The position numbers and the translations under genes were made by a program. A stretch of 6,873 nucleotides of DNA from 66-474 sp035277545 (lineage in GTDB: Bacteria; Pseudomonadota; Gammaproteobacteria; Xanthomonadales; Rhodanobacteraceae): assembly GCA_035277545.1 (NCBI GenBank), contig DATEKI010000154.1, positions 1-6,873 of the forward strand. The letters run 5' to 3'. Positions 1 through 6,134 of the stretch are shown here, piece after piece (position 1 is the first letter of the stretch; every line of letters begins with the position of its first letter). The notes under the pieces are model-generated. The model saw only the letters and a list, made by a program, of their open reading frames with translations, was not told where the DNA came from and made no database searches.

Positions 1-2894
1 GGCGTGCCGGTATGCGCATCGATGCCCCAGTGGATGATGGTGCGATGATCCTTGCCCTGGTAGCGCGGCTCCTCCCAGATGTACGGATTCTCGCTGGGCG
101 TCGTGCGCAGCTTCACGTCGGTCGGCTCGTCGTAAAAGAGATCCCAATAGGCGCCGTTCAGGCCCTTGTGCGCCTCCAGGTTTTCGGTGCGGATCACTTT
201 GCCCTGCGCATCCAGGATTTGCAGTTGCACGGGCTTGGCGGGTTTGCGGGGGAGGTGGAATTGGAATTGCGGACGCGCGGGCTCGTCGGCCGTGGGATAG
301 GCGCTGCGTGCCATGCGGAATACCGGCCCCGGCTTGAACAACCGCGCCGCGCCCGAGGCCGGCTGGTCCGTGCTGCCGGTCTGCTCCAGGGTGGCGATGT
401 CGGGCAGGATGTAATCGCCGCGGCCATAGGTGGACACGTCCACGTCGTGCATGCGGGGCTCGACGTTGATCCAGCTCACCGGCGAGGGCGGCAGCCCCCT
501 GTTGAAGTGCGTCCAGTGCCTGCCGTTGTCCAGGGTGTAATAGAACGCATGCCCGGTGCCCGCGAACAGCATGCCTTCGCGGTTCGGGTTCTCCGCGACC
601 GACAACACGTAATCCAGCGGATTGCTGGCAGGCAGGTCACCGGAAATGTTCTTCCACGTCTTGCCGTAATCCTTCGTCATCAGCACGTACGGCCTGAGGT
701 CGTTGTCACCCGCCCAGCGGAAATCCACGGCGACGTAAACCGTGCCCGCGTGGAAATGCGATGGCGCGATCTGGTTGATCTCGCCCCACGGCGGCAGGTG
801 CAGGTTGGCGGTGACGTCCGTCCATTGCGGTGCCTGCGCCGCTTCCGCATTCGTGGTGTACCAGAGCTTGCCGTCGTTGGTGCCGGCCCACAGCAGGCCC
901 TTTTCGATGGGCGAAAACGCCATCGACCACACCACCTCGCCGTAGTACTGGCCGAGGTTGTCGCCCATGATGCCGCCGCTGCCGATGATGCGCGACGGAT
1001 CGCGGGTCGAAAGGTCGGGGCTGAACTCGATCCACGAGTGCCCTGCGTCGCGGGTGCGCAACACCATCTGGCAGCCGAAATAGACGTTCCTGCTGTCGAA
1101 CGGATCGATCGCCAGCGGCGCCGTCCAGTGGCAGCGGTATTTCGCTTCGTTGGGGGGCGAATCCAGCGCGATCCGCGAGGGCGACACGGAATGCGGCGTT
1201 CCCTGCGCCAGGTCGAAACGGAACAGGTTGTTGCCGTAGCACGACGACCAGACGATGTCCGCGTCGTTCGGGTCGGGGATCGTGAACCCCGATTCGCAGG
1301 CGTTCGGAAAATACTGGTAGGTCGGCGGCTCTTCATTGGGGCCTTCGAAACCGCTGCGATCCGGCGGCGTCACCGGTTCGCCGCCCGATGCCAGGGCCCA
1401 GCCCTTCGGCGGCGGTGCCGCCTTGGGATATTTGGCGAGCAGTTCCTTGTTTACTTTTTGCCTGCCTCCGGAACGCTCCGCGTCTTCGTCAGAAAATTGC
1501 CGGTGGCCACGCCCTCGCGGCATGAACCCGCTTTCCGGCAGCAACCCGTTGCCGCTCGGCTGCGAGAGGTCGCTGGACACGCGCCACGCGCCGTCGTCCT
1601 GGCGGTTTCCGTAAATCCAGTACGGCACCCGGTTGTCGCTGGAGACGTGGTAGACCTGTCCGACCGGCAAGGCAACGGTCAGTGCGTTGCCCGCGCCGGT
1701 CGCGATCTGCGCGCCGCCGTCATCGGTCAGCACGTAATGCGCGGGATTGGTCGGATCGATCCAGCCATCGTGGCAGTCGCCGCACGAAGCCGGCCCCAGC
1801 GGTTTCACGTCCTTGCCGCCTTCGCCGGAGAAGGTCCGGCCGCCGTCGCTGGAGTAATGCGGGCTGCTGTTCAGCACCAGCACTCCGTCTGCATCCCTGG
1901 GGTTGGCCTGGATGTAGATGTAATAGCCGGCGCGCATGATCAGGTTGCGGTCGTGGCTGACCACCTTCCAGTTCGCGCCGCCATCGTCGCTGCGCCACAC
2001 CGAGCCCTGGTCTTTCGTCTGGATCAGCGCGTACATGCGCTCGGGATTGGACGGCGCGATGCTGACGGCGATCTTGCCCAGCGGCGAATGCGGCAAGCCG
2101 CTGGTGGCGTGCGTCCACGTCTGCCCGTTGTCGTGCGAGATGTAGACGCCGCTGCCGGGACCGCCGCTCAATTCGGCCCAGGTCCGTCCCGTCACCTGCC
2201 AGGTTCCGGCCAGCACGGTGTCGGGATTGCCGGGATCCATGCTGAGCCCGCTGCACCCGGTTTGCGCGTTGACGAACAGCGTCCGCTTCCAGGTCTTGCC
2301 GCCATCGGTGGTGCGGAACACGCCGCGTTCCTGCTGCGGGCTGTTGCCGCGGCCTTCCGCGCACACCAGCACGTTGTCCGGATTCTTCGGATTGATCGCG
2401 ATGCGCGCGATGCGTCCCGTTTCGGCAAGCCCCATGTGTTGCCAGGTCTTGCCTGCATCGTTGGACTTGTACACGCCATCGCCCCAGATGTCGCTGGGAC
2501 GGATGAACCACGGCTCGCCCGTGCCCACCCAGACGGTGTTGGCATCGGAAGGCGCCACCGCGATCGCGCCGATCGCGGAGGTGTCCTGCCCGTCGAAGAT
2601 CGGCAGGAAGGTGTGGCCACCGTCCGTGGACTTCCACAATCCGCCCGAAGCGGCGCCGAGGTAATACGTGGAGTAATCGCCCGGGACGCCCGCCACCGAC
2701 GCGATGCGGCCGCCCGCAGGCGGCCCCATGTAATGGAATTGCAGCGGCGGCGGCGTGGTGGTCTTTTGCGGATGCTGCGATCTCGACTGCGCCAGCACCG
2801 GGAAACTCGCGCAGGTTGCGGCAGCCAACAGCAGGATCGAAGCCGCCCGCATCGCAGGCGAAAGATTGCACGAAGCCGAACGAAACGTTGTCAT
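1..2894 (-). CDS. Exported BNR/VPS10-like beta-propeller protein (C-terminus beyond window)
   Basis: Partial gene: 964 codons run from the ATG at 2894 to the left edge without a stop. I translated most of it by hand, including the variable stretch 1260-1740, and it stays open. Residues 1-35 look like a signal peptide (hydrophobic core around 19-35, cleavage likely after VLA35), so the protein should act in the periplasm, on the surface or outside the cell. At least nine Asp-box motifs (S-x-D-x-G-x-T-W/F type) follow; the first is at 89-96 and others read SNDAGKTW, TTDGGKTW, SHDNGQTW and TKDYGKTW. The conserved blocks NRQDDG (about 430-435), CESGF (533) and GTNDGK match the large WD40/YVTN/BNR-like, VPS10/sortilin-type family often labelled glycosyl hydrolase, whose true activity is mostly unknown. 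From about residue 885 a beta-sandwich-like domain begins (PVQLQILDAQGKVIRT). Oddities: a CxxCH motif at 371-375, eight Cys in the mature part (178, 214, 371, 374, 533, 552, 588, 608) and a low-complexity insert at 438-525. Relatives have roughly 1000-1100 residues, so some 50-130 are probably missing here. Confidence 0.9.
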   Translation of the reverse strand, partial: MTTFRSASCNLSPAMRAASILLLAAATCASFPVLAQSRSQHPQKTTTPPPLQFHYMGPPAGGRIASVAGVPGDYSTYYLGAASGGLWKSTDGGHTFLPIFDGQDTSAIGAIAVAPSDANTVWVGTGEPWFIRPSDIWGDGVYKSNDAGKTWQHMGLAETGRIARIAINPKNPDNVLVCAEGRGNSPQQERGVFRTTDGGKTWKRTLFVNAQTGCSGLSMDPGNPDTVLAGTWQVTGRTWAELSGGPGSGVYISHDNGQTWTHATSGLPHSPLGKIAVSIAPSNPERMYALIQTKDQGSVWRSDDGGANWKVVSHDRNLIMRAGYYIYIQANPRDADGVLVLNSSPHYSSDGGRTFSGEGGKDVKPLGPASCGDCHDGWIDPTNPAHYVLTDDGGAQIATGAGNALTVALPVGQVYHVSSDNRVPYWIYGNRQDDGAWRVSSDLSQPSGNGLLPESGFMPRGRGHRQFSDEDAERSGGRQKVNKELLAKYPKAAPPPKGWALASGGEPVTPPDRSGFEGPNEEPPTYQYFPNACESGFTIPDPNDADIVWSSCYGNNLFRFDLAQGTPHSVSPSRIALDSPPNEAKYRCHWTAPLAIDPFDSRNVYFGCQMVLRTRDAGHSWIEFSPDLSTRDPSRIIGSGGIMGDNLGQYYGEVVWSMAFSPIEKGLLWAGTNDGKLWYTTNAEAAQAPQWTDVTANLHLPPWGEINQIAPSHFHAGTVYVAVDFRWAGDNDLRPYVLMTKDYGKTWKNISGDLPASNPLDYVLSVAENPNREGMLFAGTGHAFYYTLDNGRHWTHFNRGLPPSPVSWINVEPRMHDVDVSTYGRGDYILPDIATLEQTGSTDQPASGAARLFKPGPVFRMARSAYPTADEPARPQFQFHLPRKPAKPVQLQILDAQGKVIRTENLEAHKGLNGAYWDLFYDEPTDVKLRTTPSENPYIWEEPRYQGKDHRTIIHWGIDAHTGT

Positions 2895-2901
2895 GAACCG
2901 G

Positions 2902-2908
2902 TCCTCCC
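2902..2908 (-). promoter_or_regulatory. Ribosome binding site of the propeller gene
   Basis: On the minus strand GGGAGGA lies 7 nt before the ATG at 2894. This supports that start over the in-frame Met15 at 2852, which would cut off the positively charged N-region of the signal peptide. Confidence 0.75.
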
Positions 2909-2920
2909 AATGAATGGCAT

Positions 2921-2945
2921 GCCGCGGCACCCTGCGTGCCGCGGC
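2921..2945 (-). terminator. Perfect 10-bp inverted repeat between permease and propeller genes
   Basis: GCCGCGGCAC at 2921-2930 pairs perfectly with GTGCCGCGGC at 2936-2945 around a 5-nt loop. It begins directly after the permease stop codon (2946-2948). In the minus-strand RNA the stem is followed by AUGCCAUUCAUU, not a U-run, so it is not a canonical Rho-independent terminator. It may be a partial terminator, an attenuator that lowers propeller expression, or a 3'-end stabiliser for the permease message. The propeller ribosome binding site starts 12 nt after the stem. Confidence 0.55.
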
Positions 2946-4514
2946 CTAATCTTCATCCCCACCCACGACGATGCCCGGAGATGGCAAGCCGGTGCGCGCG
3001 CCCCACGCGTAGACCAGCAGCGCGAGCACGGCCGCGAGCACGGAATCCCACGGCGATCCGATGGTACCCACGCCACCGAACGTGCCGAAGCGCGAGACGA
3101 TCATCATCAGTGCATAGAAACCGACCAGCCACAGCGAAGCGCGCACCGCCTGCGCGAGTTCGGCGCGGCGCGAACGATCCCGCGCCACCCAGGCGACGTA
3201 CGCCGCGTACAGCACGATCTGCAATCCCAGCAGCCATGACAGCGTGCCCCAGCCGGACCAGTAAACGATCAGCGCGGCGATGATGAAGGACAACGGCCCC
3301 AGCAACGCGAAGCCGCGCACGCGGAACGGACGCGGCATGCCCGGCTGGGTGCGGCGCAGGGCCGCGGTCGTGACCGGCGCCACCGCGTAACTCAGCACCA
3401 GCGCGGCCGACACCACGCTGATCATCGCCGACCAGGACGGGAACGGCAGCATCCAGAAGATCGACAGCGCGAAGGTCAGCCACAAGGCCGGGCGCGGGAT
3501 GCCCGATCTGGCATCGACCCGCGTGAACATCCTGAAAAACGTGCCGCCGCGCGCCCAGCCATACACCACGCGCGGCGCGGCGTTCATATAGATGTTGCCG
3601 CAACCGCTCGGCGAAATGATCGCGTCGCAGACCACCAGGAACGACAGCCAGCCGACGCCGAGCGCAATGGCAATGTCATGGAACGGCAACGCAAACACCT
3701 TGTCGATGCCGCGCCAGCCATGTGCGAGCAGCGTGCCGGGCACGCTGCCCAGGAACGCGACCTGCAGCAGCACGTAGATGATGGTGGAGAGCGCCACCGA
3801 CAGGATCAGCGCGATCGGGATCGTGCGCTGCGGATCGCGTACCTCGCCGGCCACCGAAACGATCGGCGTCAATCCGAGGTAGGCGAAGATGATGCCGCCC
3901 GCCGACACCGCGCCCGCGATGCCGGAAAAACCGAACGGCTCGAAGCCGTGCGTCGTGAAGTTGGCGGTGCGGAAGAAATACAGCAGCACCACGATCACCG
4001 TCAGCGGCACCACGAACTTGAAGACGCTGACGAGGTTGTTGGCGCGCGCGAAGACCTTGACGCTGTAATAGTTCAGCAGGAAAAAGACACACAGGATCGC
4101 AAGTTGCACGAACCAGCCCAGCAACGTTGGCGCCTGCGAAGCGGCCTGCGTCAATTGCGGGAACCACGCGGACGCATACTGCCGGCAGGCGACCACTTCG
4201 ATCGCGATCAGGCTGGAAAACGCGATCAGCGTGATCAGCCCCATCAGGAACCCGAGCAGGGCGCCGTGCGAATACACCGGATAGCGAACCACGCCGCCGG
4301 TGTGCGGCAACGCGGCGCCCAGCTCGCAATAGACCAGCCCCAGCAACAGCACGGCCACGCCGCCGATCAGCCACGACACGATGCCGGCGGGACCGGCGAT
4401 GCCAGCCACGTGGCTCGCGGAAAACAGCCAGCCCGAACCGAAGATCGCGCCGAGGCCGATGAAGGTCAGATCGGCAAGGCCCAACGCCTTCTTGAACCCG
4501 CCCTGCCCGGTCAT
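2946..4514 (-). CDS. APC-superfamily amino-acid permease (possibly acidic amino acid:proton symporter)
   Basis: Encodes a 522-residue inner-membrane protein with about 14 predicted hydrophobic segments, expected to carry amino acids into the cell in symport with protons or cations. APC signatures are clear: the broken first helix with GAIFGSG at 22-28, the block ELGAALPHTGG at 64-74, and GEVRDPQRTIP at 223-233 after helix 6. Length and the GSGWLFSA start resemble the aspartate:proton symporter type (B. subtilis YveA-like), but substrate cannot be read from sequence. The ATG at 4514 is chosen because GGAG lies 8 nt upstream; a GTG at 4556 would add 14 hydrophilic residues (RHRSFVDRCGDDR...) and has no good ribosome binding site. 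Stop is TAG. The WYL regulator ends 117 nt upstream and the propeller gene starts 51 nt downstream, so the permease and propeller genes are probably co-transcribed. Confidence 0.92.
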   Translation of the reverse strand: MTGQGGFKKALGLADLTFIGLGAIFGSGWLFSASHVAGIAGPAGIVSWLIGGVAVLLLGLVYCELGAALPHTGGVVRYPVYSHGALLGFLMGLITLIAFSSLIAIEVVACRQYASAWFPQLTQAASQAPTLLGWFVQLAILCVFFLLNYYSVKVFARANNLVSVFKFVVPLTVIVVLLYFFRTANFTTHGFEPFGFSGIAGAVSAGGIIFAYLGLTPIVSVAGEVRDPQRTIPIALILSVALSTIIYVLLQVAFLGSVPGTLLAHGWRGIDKVFALPFHDIAIALGVGWLSFLVVCDAIISPSGCGNIYMNAAPRVVYGWARGGTFFRMFTRVDARSGIPRPALWLTFALSIFWMLPFPSWSAMISVVSAALVLSYAVAPVTTAALRRTQPGMPRPFRVRGFALLGPLSFIIAALIVYWSGWGTLSWLLGLQIVLYAAYVAWVARDRSRRAELAQAVRASLWLVGFYALMMIVSRFGTFGGVGTIGSPWDSVLAAVLALLVYAWGARTGLPSPGIVVGGDED

Positions 4515-4631
4515 GCGATCGTCTCCGCAGCGGTCCACGAACGAACGATGGCGCACCTTGCGCGGTCATCCACCGTGGTGAAACCCCGACACGATAGCGC
4601 CCGCCCTACCCCGGCGCGCATGGGCCAAAGG
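4515..4631 (-). other. Intergenic region between WYL regulator and permease
   Basis: 117 nt without a gene. It holds a short inverted repeat CACC-GT-GGTG (4571-4580) and, on the minus strand, a TATCGT hexamer that could be a weak -10, but I find no convincing -35 at proper spacing and no terminator with a U-run. A promoter for the permease could lie here, or the genes may be read through from upstream. Confidence 0.3.
4523..4526 (-). promoter_or_regulatory. Ribosome binding site deciding the permease start
   Basis: GGAG on the minus strand, 8 nt before the ATG at 4514. It favours this start over the upstream in-frame GTG at 4556. Confidence 0.65.
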
Positions 4632-5324
4632 TCACTCGATCCGCTGGCGCGGCACGCCGGCGTGCGCGAGATAGGCGTCCAGGCCGCGTTCGCGCGTTTC
4701 GAGGAAAATCTCGCCGGTCGCGACGAACTGCATGCGATCCGGCCGGAAGTTGCGGAAGCCCACGCGCAAGCGGCACCACGCGCCGAGCGTCCAGACCGGG
4801 CCCCAGCAGGCGAGGCAAAGCGGTTCGACCTCGCGCGTGCTGGCGCTGCCATCGGCGTCGCGGTATTCCAGCTTCAGCACGCGTCGCGACTCGATGGCCT
4901 CGTGCAGCGCGTCCACCACGCCGGACTTCGCCTCGTACCAGCGTTGCGGCACGAACACGCGCGAGCGCTCGGCGCGCCCGCGCAACTCGGCCGGCAGCAC
5001 CGCGTCGATCTTCAGCATCGCCGATTGCGCGCCCTGCGCCAGCCGTTCGCCCGCGAACGCGCGCACGAAACGCGTGCCCACCACCAGCGACTCCAGTTCT
5101 TCGGCCGTGAACATCAGCGGCGGGATGTCCGAGCCCTTGCGCAACAGGTAACCGACGCCGGCCTCGCCTTCGATCGCCACACCCGAGGTCTGCAGGTCCG
5201 CGACGTCACGGTAAACCGTGCGCAGCGACACGCCGAGGCTGTCGGCGAGCCGCCGCGCCGGCAATGCGGTGCGGCGACCCTGCAGGGCATGGATGATGAG
5301 GAACAGGCGATCGGCACGGCGCAT
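4632..5324 (-). CDS. YafY-family HTH/WYL-domain transcriptional regulator
   Basis: Cytoplasmic DNA-binding regulator of 230 residues, the usual length for the YafY group. The N-terminal HTH_11/DeoR-like helix-turn-helix spans about 5-60, with recognition helix region SLRTVYRDVADLQ at 33-45. The WYL ligand-sensing domain spans about 136-200 (YRDADGS, then W178-T-L-G-A-W-C and FRNFRPDRM at 190-198). The eponymous W-Y-L reads W-T-L here. C170, C173 and C184 cluster around that motif. The start at 5324 gives the standard MRRADRLF beginning of the family, although only a weak ribosome binding site precedes it. It follows two GST genes on the same strand, with 121 nt between. WYL regulators often control themselves or neighbouring stress genes; the target here is unknown. 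Repressor or activator mode cannot be told. Confidence 0.93.
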   Translation of the reverse strand: MRRADRLFLIIHALQGRRTALPARRLADSLGVSLRTVYRDVADLQTSGVAIEGEAGVGYLLRKGSDIPPLMFTAEELESLVVGTRFVRAFAGERLAQGAQSAMLKIDAVLPAELRGRAERSRVFVPQRWYEAKSGVVDALHEAIESRRVLKLEYRDADGSASTREVEPLCLACWGPVWTLGAWCRLRVGFRNFRPDRMQFVATGEIFLETRERGLDAYLAHAGVPRQRIE

Positions 5325-5332
5325 CCGCAGCT

Positions 5333-5338
5333 TGTATC
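5333..5338 (-). promoter_or_regulatory. Weak -10-like hexamer close to the WYL regulator start
   Basis: GATACA on the minus strand sits inside TTGTGATACAA (5332-5342, itself a 4-bp inverted repeat TTGT/ACAA). It matches the -10 consensus at only three positions and has no clear -35. If used, transcription would begin about at the start codon, giving a leaderless or nearly leaderless mRNA, which would fit the missing ribosome binding site. Confidence 0.2.
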
Positions 5339-5347
5339 ACAACCGCG

Positions 5348-5364
5348 GTCGCGGGACCCGCGAC
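5348..5364. promoter_or_regulatory. 17-bp palindrome upstream of the WYL regulator, possible operator
   Basis: GTCGCGGG and CCCGCGAC form perfect 8-bp arms around a single central A, 23 nt before the regulator start codon. An odd-length palindrome of this type is what a dimeric HTH protein would bind, so it is a candidate autoregulatory site. GC-rich palindromes also arise by chance in such DNA. Confidence 0.4.
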
Positions 5365-5401
5365 GGCGCCGCCGCATCGCCGGTACGCGGGGAAACGCAC
5401 G

Positions 5402-5427
5402 GCGCGGCAACCGCCCGCGCGCCGCGC
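5402..5427 (-). terminator. Candidate stem-loop after the second GST gene
   Basis: GCGCGGC (5402-5408) and GCCGCGC (5421-5427) can pair around a 12-nt loop, about 20 nt behind the GST stop. On the minus strand only a short TTT follows several bases later, so termination would be weak at best. Such stems are easily formed by chance in DNA this rich in GC. Confidence 0.2.
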
Positions 5428-5445
5428 ACACGCAAGCGTGCCCGT

Positions 5446-6084
5446 TCAGCCCACCAATCCCATCTCCACCGCAAGCGCTTCATCGGCCTTCATCGCGCGC
5501 TGTTCGGCCGGGCGCGCCATCACCCGCGCGATGTAGTCGGCGATGACGGGCGTCGCTTCCACCATCCCGAAGCCGGTGACCCAGCGCAACGCGTTGCCCC
5601 ACAGCACGTCGGCGGCGCTGAAACGTTCGCCGAGCAACCACGGGCCGGGCTGCAACGCCTGCGTGATGGCGTTGAGCGTCGTGTCGAAGTCTGCGTACGG
5701 CGATTGTGCGCGCGGCGCGGGATCGCGCTTCATCGCGCGATCACCGATCGCCGGCTCGAAGCAGGCCGCGTAGAACACCAGCCAGCGCAGGTACGTGCCG
5801 CGCTGCGGATCATCCAGCGCCGGCGCGAGCTTCGCCTGCCGGAACGCGTCCGCAAGATAGATGAAGATCGCCACGGTTTCGGTGACCATCGTGCCCTTGT
5901 GGCGGATCGCCGGCACCTTGCCCATCGGGTTGAGCGCCAGGTATCCGGGCGCGAGCTGCGCGTTCTTGCGGAAGTCGAGCACATGCTGCTCGAAGGCGAC
6001 GCCCAATTCCTCCAGCAGCGCGCGCGTCATGGCGGCACGGCTGTGCGGGTTGTGGAAAAACACGAGATCGGATGAGGGATTCAT
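5446..6084 (-). CDS. Glutathione S-transferase family protein (copy 2 of a tandem pair)
   Basis: Predicted cytosolic GST of 212 residues. The N-terminal thioredoxin-like domain spans about 6-80: FFHNPHSR at 9-16, where S15 or a neighbour is the likely glutathione-thiol contact, NPMGKVPAI at 52-60 with the cis-Pro at 58, and E69-T70 that normally bind the glutathione gamma-Glu. The all-helical C-terminal domain follows, with GPWLLGERFSAADVLWG carrying the S-x-A-D capping box typical of GST folds. It should conjugate or reduce an electrophile using glutathione; the substrate is unknown. I place the start at the ATG at 6084 because AGGA lies 9 nt upstream (6094-6097) and the protein then aligns with its paralogue from residue 1. 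An upstream ATG at 6138 would add 18 unlike residues and overlap the preceding gene. 50 nt separate it from that gene, suggesting one operon. Confidence 0.92.
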   Translation of the reverse strand: MNPSSDLVFFHNPHSRAAMTRALLEELGVAFEQHVLDFRKNAQLAPGYLALNPMGKVPAIRHKGTMVTETVAIFIYLADAFRQAKLAPALDDPQRGTYLRWLVFYAACFEPAIGDRAMKRDPAPRAQSPYADFDTTLNAITQALQPGPWLLGERFSAADVLWGNALRWVTGFGMVEATPVIADYIARVMARPAEQRAMKADEALAVEMGLVG

Positions 6085-6093
6085 GATGCGGAT

Positions 6094-6097
6094 TCCT
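6094..6097 (-). promoter_or_regulatory. Ribosome binding site deciding the second GST start
   Basis: AGGA on the minus strand, 9 nt before the ATG at 6084. It supports the shorter 212-residue protein over one starting at 6138. Confidence 0.55.
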
Positions 6098-6134
6098 GAT
6101 GGGATGGTCTTGCCTGACGGTGGGCGCGACGGAC

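Noticed and set aside
1448..1462. Run of five A on the minus strand as a programmed frameshift site in the propeller gene
   Set aside because: The sequence CAAAAAG is not a proper slippery heptamer, the shifted frame stops at once (AAA AAG TAA), and both flanks match the family in the original frame.
2810..2812. Cys28 of the propeller protein as a lipoprotein attachment site
   Set aside because: The preceding residues are A-A-T, not a lipobox with Leu at -3; an ordinary signal peptidase I site at VLA35 fits better.
1720..2910. Minus-strand 396-codon frame starting at 2910
   Set aside because: It lies in a different frame over the same DNA as the propeller gene. Its translation lacks motifs, while the frame from 2894 gives a signal peptide and Asp-boxes.
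12..3239. Plus-strand 1075-codon open frame as a gene
   Set aside because: It is the exact codon-register antisense of the propeller and permease genes, its translation is Arg/Ala/His/Gln-rich without any recognisable domain, and it crosses a gene boundary.
3678..5546. Plus-strand 622-codon open frame as a gene
   Set aside because: Antisense in codon register to the permease and WYL regulator, low-complexity Arg/His/Gln/Ala composition, no domain; the minus-strand genes have clear family motifs and ribosome binding sites.
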